A stretch of 64,000 nt of DNA from Lunularia cruciata (lineage: Eukaryota > Streptophyta > Marchantiopsida > Lunulariales > Lunulariaceae). Shown here in pieces: positions 10,701 through 23,049 of the stretch; position 1 is the first letter of the stretch; the number at the start of each line of letters is the position of its first letter. A program made the position numbers and the translations under genes. The DNA lies in the NCBI GenBank assembly GCA_948567375.1, contig OX419756.1, positions 36,062,552-36,126,551 on the forward strand, given 5' to 3'. The notes under the pieces are model-generated. The model ran no database searches, had not been told where the DNA came from, and saw nothing but the letters and a program-made list of their open reading frames with translations.

Positions 10701-13700
10701 GAAGAAGTAATTGAAATTATAAACCTCATGCCCCGGGTTGTAAACGTTCAGGTGAATGTGGACAAGAGTTACGCATTTGCAGAGTTCATAACACCGGAGG
10801 ATGCGACTGCTGCTCTTGCCTTCGATGGCGTTACCTTACACGGGGCCACTCTGAAAATTCGTCGACCGAAGGACTTTGCCCAACCAGCAGTAAGCCCACA
10901 TGAAGTAGGCAACAGTATTTAAGACACTAATCTTCCTCGCTACTACCACGGCTCTGTCCTTTTTCTTGTTTCAGAGTTATTTCTAAGCCTGAACCTTTCT
11001 ATTCCATCATCATGCGTCTTCGAACAGCGAGCAGAAGTTCTTCAAATCTTGATTAGCTGACCAAGTGTTGACGCCAGTTTCTACTGTGCCTTTACTTCTT
11101 GCATATTCCATGTAGTTCCTCTTCCTATGACCTTGACCGTTCTATGCATGTGCAATAGGATGCTTAACTATTCAGGCTTTACAGGAAGATAGGTCTGCTT
11201 AATGCTCACAGCAAGCTTGCCATCATTTAATGGGTTTTATAACTCGAATGGAATTTATGACGAATGTATGTGAGAGAAAACGGTTGGGGTAATACGTAAA
11301 CTGTGGTCTATTCTGAGGTAGAAAATCCATGGAACAGGGATTTGGATTCAGATCGTCACCATTGTGGTGCAGAATGGGGGAGCAGAAAGTGCATCACCCA
11401 TCCTTGACATGGTGTCGAGCACTGTGGCGGATTCTCCTCGTAAGGTGACTAGAATGACTAGATGACATGTGTTAACGTGTTAACGTGACTGCATCAATAC
11501 ATCGTCTTGTTACCCTCTTTTTATGTAAGACTGCCATGCTAGATGGAGTGTATCTACAGTGTTACATGCCCAAGATGATTCGGCTTCTTTCTTGCACTCG
11601 AATGTTGCCGTCGCAGATGCTGATATGTCAAATGTCTGTCTTAAGTGTTTTCTGCGAGCACTCTAATGTTTATTCGCGATACTCCCTGCAGTTTCTTAAC
11701 AACTCAGAACTGGTTGTACAGACATCGTATCTTGGTGTATTCGATCTGTCTTACCGCTATTATGTACTCACAAGTTTGTAGACAAAATATCAGTCGTCTT
11801 TTTTAATCTCACTAACACTGGAGCTTTGGGTCAAGGCTCCGAAAAGCTTTGGCTTATGTCTTTGAGATGTTGGATCTATGTCAAGTGCAGGTTTTTATAG
11901 GAGGAATCTCGTCATCGCTGTCTGCCGAGAAAGTGAGTCTGGGTCTAGACCTTACGTGTATACCTATACGTATAAAAGGCTTTGGTTTCTGTATGGGAGA
12001 CATAGAGTGAATCAGCTTCTATAGATAAAAATCAGACCAACTCGGGAAATATTCTCTTACATCCAGGTGATGATAAACTTCTATAGATGTTGCTGCAGCT
12101 ATGTTTTAGCGTGGCTTTGGTTTCCAGTGCACCCCAGCAAAAAGACCGTGCAATATGGTGTATTTGATCTTTCAGGTCAAAGAGATAGTCACAGCATTCG
12201 GACAGCTGAAGGCATATCACTGGGAGGTAGACAGAAAAAAGCAGCCTCCACAGGCTTACGCTTTTCTGGAGGCAAGTCCTGATTCTTTGGCTTGTGATTC
12301 GCTCTCTTATCCTGTTACCGAGGGTCTTGAAATATGCCGTTGTCTCTGGACTTAGTAGAAGTTCCAGAACTTGCACCTATTTTTTGTGCGGATATTTGCT
12401 CCGGAACTTCAAAGTTTATATAAAGCTTTCGTTTCTTGCATGATCCTCTTGGTACCAAGCAACACCAGTTGCTTGGAATCAAGAGAAAGTACAAATAAGT
12501 TCATGAGTACCTTGTGCCTCTCCTGATCAATGTTGGGCTCCTATGCCCTGATTGATGCGGCAATCTTTCCCTTGAAGCAAAAGGGTGTCCTTTGCACATT
12601 ATATTTTGCTTGTGTGTGCAGTACATGGACCCATCAGCAACACTGAAGGCATGTGCAGGCTTAAATGGGATGAAACTTGGAACAAATTATTTGACTGTTG
12701 TGCAGGCAACACCTGTTCCTAGACATGAGGTTAGTTTCTAAACTCTGAGTGTACTTTGGCTTGCTCCGACTCGCAATCTAACTTTGCCGCTTCTGTGAAG
12801 AGTTTTCTGTTTACTCAAAAGATTCGGACTTGCAGGTAGCCACAACGGACACTCCATGTTATGAGGTGCCCGAACATGCAAAAACCTTACTGCAACCAGC
12901 AAGTCGCGTACTGGAGTTACAGAATCTGGTATCTGAAGATGAGCTGCGAATGATGTCAAGAAAGGAAATTGACGAGATCTGTGATGACATACGGCTTGAG
13001 TGTTCAAGGTATGTTCCGAAAGACCACCAGAAATTTACAAAGGTGAGATATATCCTGGGGCGGGTTGAAGTGGCACTCTTGTTCAAAGTGCTAACGAGAG
13101 AACCTGGACTGCCTTGATATTTGTTAACACCCGGGTAAACTTCTTTTTAAAAATTTGCAGGTTTGGCAACGTCAAGTCAATGCAATTTGTTCAGCCTGAA
13201 CGAGAGCAAGAGTCTATGAAAGATGAGGGAAACTGCTCGATTGTAGAGGAGGGAGATGACGGATCTACGAACGGGATAAGGTCATTCGTTGCCAATGTAC
13301 GACTGGAACATGAGAGAGTCACTGTAAGACAAATCGACCATGGATCGCAAGGTTCGCTCACGGATGACATATGTAATGAGATCCATCTAAGGGCTGGAAT
13401 AGATACTGCTATTAGCGCAGGTGAGAATACCAGGGCGAATCTAAGACAAATGCCGAACATTTCATCGTCTGATCAGATAATAAAAGTAAGTGGCAAAGAT
13501 AGCGGTGGGAGAGCTGCCTCTTGCGGAGACAGAGTCTTACCAGGAACGCAAGCTCCTACGAGAAGCGAAAATATCACTGACGAGGGCAATCTCCATACGG
13601 CACCCGGCGTCGAGAAGGTTGTTGAATATGGTGACGTAAACACGCCACCAGAGTTTAGAGACCAGGATAATGGTCTTGCTAGAACCGGTCTAGTCGGAGG

Positions 13701-13968
13701 AGATTCAAACGGCTCCTTGAGAAGCGTTAACTCCCTTTGTGGAGGCACAATATTTGTGGAATTTTCAAGGGAAGAGTCGGCCTGCCAAGCGGCCCATGCT
13801 CTTCATGGCCGCACATTTGCGGGCCGAAATGTAGTAGCGGGCTACTTCGCGCTGAAGATGTATCAAAAGAAATTCCACAAGGGGCTCACGCCACGCACGA
13901 ATGAAGAGAAACAAGCTCTTGCCCTCGCGGTGCAGGGCCATTTGACTGCACACATCAAGGACCTTTAG
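7734..13968 (+). CDS. U2AF large-subunit-like splicing factor, long plant form, eight coding exons
   Basis: U2AF65 family proteins bind the polypyrimidine tract and recruit U2 snRNP in the nucleus. My exons: 7734-10538, 10752-10889, 11373-11444, 11891-11932, 12176-12271, 12622-12729, 12836-13008, 13161-13968; they join in frame to about 1413 aa. The first in-frame ATG after the TAA at 7686 is 7734. Residues 1-800 are charged with RS-like patches (SHSASPK, STSPRRS). Then comes PSPPPRSPERRKPRAWDLPP and an Ala/Gln-rich stretch. RRM1 (about 893-981) has LYVGNV and KSYAFAEF. RRM2 has VFIGGI and QAYAFLE. The C-terminal UHM has FGNVKS, GTIFVEF and the R-x-F motif GRTF, but about 185 residues are inserted inside it. 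Family members are usually 475-590 aa; plants also have long homologues, which this resembles. Exon 3 could instead start at 11385. Confidence 0.88.
12272..12621 (+). other. GC-AG intron of the U2AF-like gene
   Basis: The exon encoding the RNP1 part of RRM2 ends ...CTGGAG and is followed by GCAAGT, not GTAAGT. The next exon opens after TGTGTGCAG with TACATGGACCC and continues RRM2 in frame. AG|GCAAGT is the classic context of a GC donor. The other six introns here have GT donors (213, 483, 446, 243, 106 and 152 bp). Confidence 0.75.
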
Positions 13969-14264
13969 CCTTTGCCTTGAGGTCCTCCGCAGACCTTGTA
14001 GGTCCACGGTATTGGAGAGATTTATTGTAGAGATTACTTGGAGGTGAATGCATCGCCGTTCAAAACGGCTCTGATCGATCTCATCACTGTCTACTACAAT
14101 CGAAAGCATATTCTGTGCCTTCATTTTTCTTTCTACCGTGGATGTGCGCCCACACTGATGCCTGTCTTCACTTTCCTTTCTACCGCGGTTGTGCACCTGC
14201 ACTGATGTTTGGACCAGTCCGCATCCTCAGGTTTCTCGGAAGAACACGTAACACGCATACGATG

Positions 14265-14412
14265 ACAAGAAGGTGGAAGACCCGTCAAACCTAGGAGGTA
14301 AAATGGGTCCTAAACCCCGATAGCATCGGAACAAGAAAACTATCTTGCTGCACTAGAAAAAATCAGAACTATGCATATTGCACCTAGAATTTCAAAATTA
14401 TGTGCAAGTCAT
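14265..14412 (-). mobile_element. 3' end scrap of R2-like element
   Basis: On the minus strand this resembles the tail and last codons of the element at 16053-19290: the block around GGTTTGACGGGTCTTCCACC, followed upstream by the decayed last codons. It matches 300-440 in the same orientation. It lies about 300 bp after the stop codon of the U2AF-like gene. Confidence 0.5.
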
Positions 14413-15010
14413 CAAACGTTCGAGGGGTCTCCACAAGGAGGCCTCCTTGTGGAAACCGTATGACTTAGATAACGCGGTCATTCTAGGTTGGCTCTTTCAC
14501 GAGCTTCACTCTCCTATGAGATCTTTGTTCTAATCTCTCATTTTCATTTTCATATCAAAGACTCCACCTTTCCGAGGCTGTTCTGTCATCCTCAGCTTCT
14601 CTCTTATGCGCTTGCACCGCCGACTCCTCTTTCTTGAAACCGTTAAAGATATTTTAACCAGAGATAGACTTCAAAGTTCCCCATATTTGGCACTAAGGTT
14701 TTGCGATACCCTAGTTTCTCTTCTGCCACCATCCACGTGGTTTTATGTGGCAGACGTCGCACATGCTTTGCAACTTGGAGGTAAATGCCTGTAACTGATT
14801 GTCCTTGGGTCACAACTTTTTCACATGATTTATGAAACAATTTACATTATTCACGGAAGATAACTTGAATATAAAATGAAATTTTGTATAATTGTTATTA
14901 TATACATCTAGATTTTTATATTATGAACAAAAGGAATAATAAATTAATAATATATATGAATAAAATGAATATTCTTCAAAGAAGATAACGTGAATGCATA
15001 AAGTTGTTTT
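14413..15010. other. AT-rich intergenic DNA
   Basis: No gene. It contains two diverged partial versions (about 14818-14870 and 14965-15005) of the sequence that is cleanly duplicated just downstream (ATTCTTCA-GGAAGATAA blocks). Confidence 0.4.
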
Positions 15011-15182
15011 AGTATGTTTATAAATTTTTACACGATTTACTACTGAACAACTGACATTCTTCATGGAAGATAAATGATAAATAAATAAAATTTATAAACT
15101 TGTTCTAATATATTTCTAAAATGAAAATTTCATCAAGTAAACTATATTATCAAATGCCTGTGGAAACATACTATGACCACCT
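15011..15182 (+). repeat. 172-bp direct repeat, copy 1
   Basis: Nearly identical to 15356-15527, with only a few differences by eye. It starts AGTATGTTT-TAAATTTTTAC and ends CATACTATGACCACC. Spacing between copy starts is 345 bp. It is AT-rich and non-coding. Confidence 0.85.
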
Positions 15183-15355
15183 TTTTCGTTTTCTGGTATT
15201 TTAAAATCCATGTGTTCATAGCACATGTTATGATATAATCCTTCTTCTCCAATCCTCTAACGCTTTGTTCTACTTCCCTCACTCTCCAGACTCTCGGACT
15301 TCCATGACTTTCAATTTCCTGGCTTCTACATTCCATTCTACATTTCTACATTTTT

Positions 15356-15527
15356 AGTATGTTTTTAAATTTTTACACGATTTACTACTGAACAACTGAC
15401 ATTCTTCATGGAAGATAAATGATAAATAAATAAAATTTATAAACTTGTTCTAATATATTTCTAGAATGAAAATTTCATCAAGTAAACTATATCATCAAAT
15501 GCCTGTGGAAACATACTATGACCACCT
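15356..15527 (+). repeat. 172-bp direct repeat, copy 2
   Basis: Second copy of the repeat at 15011-15182. Its last 15-mer, with CATA(C/G)TATGACCACC, is then reiterated twice more up to about 15571, giving three tandem units of about 20 bp. Confidence 0.85.
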
Positions 15528-15571
15528 TAGGTCATAGTATGACCACCTAGTTCATAGTATGACCACCTTGG

Positions 15572-18500
15572 TGCTCCTTAATTTAGGGTTGGAGTTGAGG
15601 GGAGCTGCGGGAGAGTGTGGAGACGAGAGAGACGTGAGACAATTTTGATAATTTTTTAGTGCTTTCTAGCATGTAGCATTCAAGTGAATAGTAGATTCTC
15701 TTCGTTTTTCAATTTTGGTTCTATTGGCACCTAGATTGAAGACTATGGAGAATGGAGTAGAAAGTTATGAAGATTTTTAGCATTTTTAGGGTTGAGAGTG
15801 ATCATTATACATTGAGAGTGATGGGTTGAGAATTTTCATTTCCAATCTCTTGGTTTTCATGATTAAGTTCCATGAGAATTTAATTTGAAAATTTTGGAGA
15901 TGGAAATTGAAAGTTATGAGAGCTTATAGATTTTAGGGTTTGGAGAGATTGTTTTCTTATGTGAGTTGGGATGTGAAGGGTTGTGGTTTTGAAGATATTG
16001 GGAGATATGGAGAAGAGTATCATGTGTTACTATCACTATTCTTGTGCTAGCCATGGCTACACCTTCCCATGTGGGGTCGCCTAGAGTGGGTCGGGATACA
16101 CCATGCCTGGTGTGTTACCGACGCTTTACCTCGCAAGGGGTAAAGACCCATGTGGGAAGGATGCACAAGGACTATGATTGGACCACTTGGGATGCCCATG
16201 TGAGACGAGCGACCACATTGACAGCAATGACACTTGGGATTATGCACGCGTCTTCTATTTTGACGATATTTTGGGGTTATTTGAGACTAGTTTTCCATGT
16301 CCACGTTTATTCCATAGGCTACCCCGCACACTCCATGATGAGGCTAGACAAGCTTTTTGCCTACCATTGGATCGTTTGGCACATGATCCCTTGGACGAGT
16401 TAGCGTGGTTCCTATTCCTCTTACTCCCTCGATGGTGTCTTCGTTATGCTAGAGGGGGACGTGCGGGGCATAGAGAGGTGGCGGCTAGATTTCTTCAATT
16501 CCGAGCGGGAGATTGGGCAACCCTTCAGGAGGAGTCTGTTAGGGCTACATGATTTAAGAGATAGGCATTGCCACAGGATACCACAGATTCCACTCGATTA
16601 CAACGATGTAGGACATTGGGTCGGGCGAGAGAGTTTAGTAGAGCAGCACAAGCGCTACACCCTTTGTCTACAACGAGTCCTACTAATGAGACCATCTCTT
16701 CCCTACGCTCATTGCATCCTATAGCAATAGAGGGACTACCACTAGAGGTCTTAGATTATCAGCCTGAGTAGCCTTTATGTCTTGATAGGTTGCTATTTGC
16801 ACAAGCATTGTGCATTGCCCCTCGCCTTTCCTCAAAAGGCTTGTCAAGGATGGTTTATAAGCACCTTAGAGATTGCTTCAAGGTAGATGATCCTTCTAGT
16901 GGTTTTATCGAGTTGTTTCAGGTGGCTGCAGTAGTAGCGAGAAGAGACATTCCTATGTCTGTTAGTCGGGTGTTAGGTGCTAGTCGACTTCTCACAATCA
17001 AGAAGGACACGGGAGGCATTAGACCGATTGCTATTGGAGAGATCTTTTTGCGTTTGGTCAGTTGTACCATTGTCCTTCAACATCGTTCTCACTTTTGACA
17101 ACACCTTAGTCCACATCAGTTTGGAGTAGCTACACTTGGAAGATGTGAGGCTATATCTCTAGGCATTAGAGCACTCCTAGATATCCATCCGGAGTGGGTC
17201 GTCCTACAAGCGGATGTTGAGAACGCTTTTAATAGTGTCTCACGTGCATCCATCTTTAGAGAGCTTAGGGAGGCTGGTGGATCCTTGGCGAGTCTCATTC
17301 CTTTTGTGCGGTCTTTTTATGGCTCTCTTGCTTCCCTTTACTACCAGCATGGTGGTTCACAAGAAGGAGTCACCGTCTTGGAGTCAACTGTTGGTACACA
17401 TCAAGGAGATCCTTTGGGGGGGCCCTTATTTGCCATGGCTCACTTTAGAGCTCTCCTATCTACTACTTTGGCCATGTCAGGTTGTGTATTTCCCTCCTTG
17501 GCAGATGATACACACATCGTAGGCCTTGTAGATCAGATTAGGCAGGCCTTTGACTACTTGACTACCAAGCTACATCTAATAGGCTTTTGAGTCAAGGTGT
17601 CAAAGTGTAGGGCATTGTCCCCTTTAGATATCCCTCCCCACCTTGAGTTTCCAGAGGGGTGTATCACATCCACAGATGGACTTTGTGTTCTTGGAGTGCC
17701 AATAGGATCGGAGGATTTTGACACACGCTTCTTGGACGCTGCCCTTGCAGAGGATGTTCTCCATGTGGATGACCTTCCATTACTAAGAGATCCACAGGTG
17801 GCATTTGGTATACTCTCTTCCAGTATTGCTTGTCGACCATCATACCTCATCCGTACAGTTCCTCCCTCACCATCCTTCCTATCATGTCTGAGAGCATTTG
17901 ATAGGAGGATTATGGGAGTCTTTGGTGATATTATTGGACCAGGGACTTTTGAGTGTGTGACATGGGATTTGGCACGTAGACAGACGGCTCTATCTATATC
18001 ATGTGGTGGGGTTGGCTTGCTTTCTATGGAGGAGATGGCACCTATAGTGTTTTTGGGTAGTTGGGCTCTCTCGGCACCCTACTTTCCTCTTGTTTTGTGG
18101 TTGCTGATAGGCCGGTTTTGGAGACTTATGTGATAGAGGTGGAGGGAGGATCCTTTTCTCTCCACGTGTTATTGTGGCAGATGAGAGATAGTCTATCCCC
18201 ACGAGCACGAGAGTGTTTTCCACCGTTTGCTTCACTATTGTCAGATTGGACTAGAGGTCTACAGTCTTCCTTGATGGAGCGACAGTGTGAGCATACACTA
18301 CATTCTCTCTTAGTTGACTCGTCCATTCCTCAAGCTACTAGAGCACGTCTACGCTCTTGCTCCGGCAAGGGTGCAGGCTCGTGGATCCTAGCTCGACCAT
18401 GCATTTCCGACTTGCACCGGCTACTTTCTCTACAACGATGAGGTTTTGCCTAGGTTTGGTCCACCCATCTGCATCTTCACTACTCACTTGTGAGTGTGGT

Positions 18501-19290
18501 TCTACACTAGATGCAATAGCAGTCCACATGACACGGTGTCCTTTTGGAGGACAGAGGATAGCTACCCATGATGCCATTAGAGACATAGTGTTTGCTATGG
18601 CGCAAGAGAGTGGATACTTGGCTTGGAGGGAGCATTCGTATGCGTTGCAGATGACACGTGTCAATGCAGACTTATACTTGGTCCGAGATGATCAGGTGAT
18701 AGTAGCAAATGTTGTGGTCATGGACCCTATGCGGGATACAGTTTTGGAGGGAGTGATTACCCATCCCCTTAGATGGGCGGCGAGTGCAGAAGCAGGTCGC
18801 AAGGTCTCCAAGTATAGGAGCATGCAGCAAGGTCACCTCTTTGTTCCTCTAGCCTTGGAGTTATATGGAGCAATGGACACGGCATTTGACACATTTGTCA
18901 AGGAGTGCACGAGAGCTTATCATGTTAGGGGTCAGGAGGTACCACTCTCACTCTCATACTTTGTAGCATATTTTAGACAGCATGTGTCAATTGCTCTACA
19001 GAGGGCAGTGGCTGGTGCAATCCATAGGAGAGCAAACACATTAGGTGATGTTTCTTCGGATGCTCCAGTTGTGTGTAGACCGTACGACTTGCATAGCTTG
19101 GATATCTTAGGTGCGGTAGGGCAGATTTCTCATACAGACTCTATTGGGGCTTAGCCCCATGTTACCTTTTTTGTCTCTCCCTTGTACGGCTTGATGGGGT
19201 CTTCCCATCCTTCATTTTTCCTACACGGTCGCCTTTTATCTTGTGCTGCTTCTACATTCTTGACTTTGATTTATTTTATTTTTTCTGGTT
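15572..19290 (+). mobile_element. R2-like non-LTR retrotransposon, near full length
   Basis: One coding region with an N-terminal zinc finger, RT and a C-terminal knuckle plus endonuclease, followed by a 3' tail that recurs at 1-95, 285-325, 2640-2745 and 14265-14300. The 5' boundary is uncertain. The stretch 15572-16052 is non-coding and may be the 5' leader. No apurinic endonuclease domain and no second ORF were seen, so it belongs with the restriction-like-endonuclease (early-branching) non-LTR elements. I could not find a target-site duplication. Confidence 0.65.
16053..19154 (+). pseudogene. RT / restriction-like endonuclease ORF of R2-like element, broken
   Basis: Starts MATPSHVG. A C2H2-like finger follows (CLVC, then HVGRMH). 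RT motifs in one frame (16178-18080): GGIRPIAIGE (17010-17040), ADVENAFNSV (17212-17240), HQGDPLGGPLF (17398-17430), LADDTHIVG (about 17500-17526) and GVPIGS. Leu replaces the usual Phe before ADD. The C-terminal part has CECG...H...C (18485-18545), then NADLYLV and VVVMDP, which fit the CCHC knuckle and PD-(D/E)xK-type endonuclease of R2-like elements (family knowledge). In-frame stops lie near 16552, 16562, 16771, 17098 and 17590. Frameshifts lie near 16180, 18080 and 18395. It cannot encode an active protein. Confidence 0.78.
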
Positions 19291-22200
19291 TGGCTCGTCA
19301 AGTAATGGCCTTTCCTGTTGATTTTATTTCTCTATATGCATTGTTGATTTGTTCTTGCATTTTCGATGCGTGATACTTATATATAGATGTTATTCTTCGT
19401 ATGTTTCCAAGTTATGTTTATTTATGCTTTCATTTGATCAGATGTTGATTCTCCTATATACATTCCATATCCCGCATTTCATTTGCAACCAATGGATTCT
19501 GGATCTCTCTATCATAGACGATAGACGGGCTTCTGTCCTCATTCCTCTATATCACCAAATGAAAATTTAATCCAAAGAAATAACATATATAATCAACCTA
19601 GATAATAAAGATGGAGTAAATGAACGTTTTACTGAAGCTCCCATAATTGGATGAAGACATTGGATCTAAATATCAACCTGAATTGTTTAACATATAAGCA
19701 GTAGAATGGAAAATCTATAGAATGGATAAATTTTTATTGGAATGGAATACAATTTGAAGTTAAGGTATGTTAAATCATTAAATTTGACCTTAAGACATGT
19801 TAAAAATTACTTCTCGGGATACCTAAACATTCATGGAGATATCTAACAAAACTGAAATTAAATTATTATTCAGAATTGAAACAACCAAGTGGACATTGGA
19901 CTCGAGCGTGAGTTCCAAAAAGGCAAGAAAATTAGCAGAATGATGATAGTTATATCTCAAATAAAGGAGAAAGTGTCAATGAGATATTTCGATAATGAAA
20001 AATTATTATGGTCAATCACGTAAATGAATTTGGGTTAGTTATGAATTCATTATTGCTTTGTTCTAAACGATATATATGAAAAGATGAATGTTAATGAAAC
20101 TTATTATAATCAACCAAGTTAAATGACTTTGGAGTACTTATGAAAGTCAACTACTTATGAATTCAGGATATTTAAAATTATAGAGATGAAAAGATGAATG
20201 AATGATTTTTATGATTGGTCAATTAGTTTAATTGAATACTTATCGAGAATATTAATCTTATCTTAATCAAATAAACAAGCAAAGAAAGCAAGGAACAAAG
20301 AACAAAGAACAAATTTAGAAAAAAGATATAAAATTAAATCTTCATTTCTAAATAAAAACTTCTGCCTTTCTACCTATTCTTGTGTGTCTAAAAATTCATC
20401 TTAATCAAATAAAATAGGAGAATAAATATTATTTACATATTTCTTTCCCAATGGAAGGATTAAGCTCATTTATAGTAAAGTTATAATTCATCTATCTTAA
20501 GTTGGATCTCAATTATTTTTTTCTATATTAGAAGAGCATCTAGTAATAAAAGAGCTATTCAATCCTAAGAAAATACTAGATTACTTCCAAAAAGCTCCAA
20601 AAAATTTATTATTTCAATCATTATACGCATAAGGACTGCAATTTTTGTTTTGTATATTTTGATATTCTCAATTATTAATTTCAAACTTCCTTCCCTAAGT
20701 ATACTTAGTGAAATAATTATCTTTGGATTGAAAGATCCAAAGATAATCCATTAAAATTAAAATTCTCTTGACCTACAAAATAAAAAGACAAACATTACAA
20801 TTATTAATTTTTAATTCTTGTTGAATTCAGATAATTCATTATAATTACAAATTTATATTAATATAGTTGGTTCAAGTTCTACTTATAATTCTCCTCAACT
20901 CATGAATAGTACAATATGGAATTTTACTTCCAATTTTTAGGAGTTAACTCAGGTCTTGAGTAACTTGAGTTAGTCTGATTGTGATTAACTTGAGTTAGTC
21001 TAGGGCTGGACTACTATATGTGCGAGCTAGTAGAAGCTCTTGGTGACACATTAGTCTGATCATCAGTAATGTTAATTGTGTGTTCCTATGAACGTAGCCT
21101 CAATGAGGTGAACCACATATTTTCTTGTGTAGACCATGGTGCATGCATACCCCCTCCCCCTTCCCATGGAGTCAATGGAAAATAATCCATTGTTGTTTAG
21201 AATGTCTATGTAATACTGGTTGTCAAAGATGAAATTTGTGAGTGCGTTGGCCAAGATGGTATAGCTGTTGAGAAAATTGGCATTGCTTGTCAAGCATTGA
21301 TTTCTTAACTGATTAGCCATGAAAGGAGGCAAAGGTTGTGGTTTTCAAGGACCTAAAAGAGAGGAAGAGGAGATTTTATTATTCTCACCTAAGCTATTGA
21401 AAGTGGAGCGGGTATCGGAGATCTTGATCTTAGCAATCTATGACTAGGGAAACAAGTTTGAGGAAAAGTCTCTTTTGCTGCTCTAAGAACGAGCGGAAGG
21501 AGTGTTGCTTTGTTTGTTATTTGCAAAAGAGAAGCAAGGTTCCTATCAAAGGCCGTAGAGTGGTCCACATTGAGGAGTTTTTAAGCTGTCTATGAGATCA
21601 GGTCCCCTTTTGCACGGCCTTTTCAACAAGCCAAGGTACTTGGTTTTGTTTTGGCAGTTTGGAGAGAAAGCACTTGTGTCTATTCAGGCAGGGCAGTCTT
21701 TTATCTATTGTTGTTCAGTCAAAAGCAAAGTTGGGCCAATTGGAGTTGGAAGGAGGATTTATGGCTTGCACATCTTGAAGATCAACCAAGGAAAGAGGGA
21801 GCATGACCAAAGATTTGGGAAGGTTGAGAAGAGAGGAAGTGCTGATTTGGGTTCTTCGATCTCCAGCAAAGGGATATTTTGGTAGAAAGTACTACTACTG
21901 CATCAGCTGAGTGATCCAACTTCGAGAATTGGGTCAGATTTTGGCTGTTCTTTCATCAGTGAAAGAAGTAGGAAGGCACTTTTATTTGTTGATAATATCA
22001 CCTCTCCCTCTCCTCTCCTCTCCTCATTTGTCGTTTGTTGTTGTTGTTGTTGCTTCTTCTTCTTTGAGAATCCTCACACATGTATAGTGCATGTTTGTTA
22101 CTCACTCTCATATTGCACACGAGAAAGGAAGGAAGGAAGAAAGAAGTGGTGGGAATTTATTTGTGGTTAAGGTTTTCCTTGACCTTTGTTTGCTTTCTCA

Positions 22201-23049
22201 AGAGACAAACCAACAAAAAATTGTGCTGTTGTCATTGCCGGTGGAGAGAGTGTTTATGGCTTAGACTTTTCCTGGATGTGGAAGGAGGAGCTGCTTGCAA
22301 GAAGAATGCACAGAAGGGAATGAAGAAGTAGGTCTGTGAAGTTTAGGCATAATTCAGTTCCTCTTGTCCTAGGTTGGCAAGATTGCATGAGCAGCAAACT
22401 CTTTTAGGAAAAGGTGAGGTCTTCTGTAGGAACTATTGGTAAGGTATACGTCTATTGTTTAAGAAGTAATTGGCTGGATATTTTGGCTATAGAAGGCAAA
22501 AATATTTGACAAATGGGAGTTCAATTATTTATTAGCCGTATTTACATTCTACATTTTACATTTACAAGCATCTTTGGGACAAATGTTTGTGTGTTTTGTC
22601 TTAGGGTAGAGAAGCGAGATAGTGATGGATCTTTAATTTTACCTAGTGGCAACAGCCATAGACTATAGTATACTTCCTTAGGAGAGGCTGGGGTGCAAAG
22701 ATACTGTTCCTTTGCCGTGCATGCTGCTACTTTTGGACAGATTTGTTGATTTTGTTCATGTTACATGTAGGTTTATTGTATACCATTCTTGTAATTGAAA
22801 AGATTCACAAATGTCAGTCTAGTAGGATTGGGAAGGATGTCATTTTCCCTAATCATTAGTAAAGCATATAAGAGTTGAGCTGGTTTTTTTGTTGCCTAAT
22901 TAGAAGAAAATAAACGGATTACAATATCAAGCCATTTTGGTTCTGCTAGTTTCAATTGAGCTTTGAAAGCATGCTGACTCCAAGAGAAGTTGAGCTTTAC
23001 TTTTGAAAGCTGCTCATAGAAGGGAGCCCCTTCTTGAACAAGTCTCTTC
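19291..23049. other. AT-rich region without recognisable genes
   Basis: 19.3-21.0 kb is strongly AT-rich with no coding signal. 21.0-23.0 kb is less so and has a pyrimidine-rich microsatellite with CTCTCC repeats and (GTT)n at about 22003-22060. The 5' LTR of the copia element that starts coding near 23050 should lie here. I cannot delimit it because its partner LTR is outside the window. Confidence 0.5.

Noticed and set aside
22003-22070. Pyrimidine and GTT repeats that could be taken for a splice or regulatory tract
   Set aside because: Simple-sequence repeat with no adjoining exon.
21592-22331. Open frames of about 85-97 codons between the R2-like and copia elements
   Set aside because: No recognisable domain, low-complexity Lys/Arg-rich ends, and no partner exons with good splice sites.
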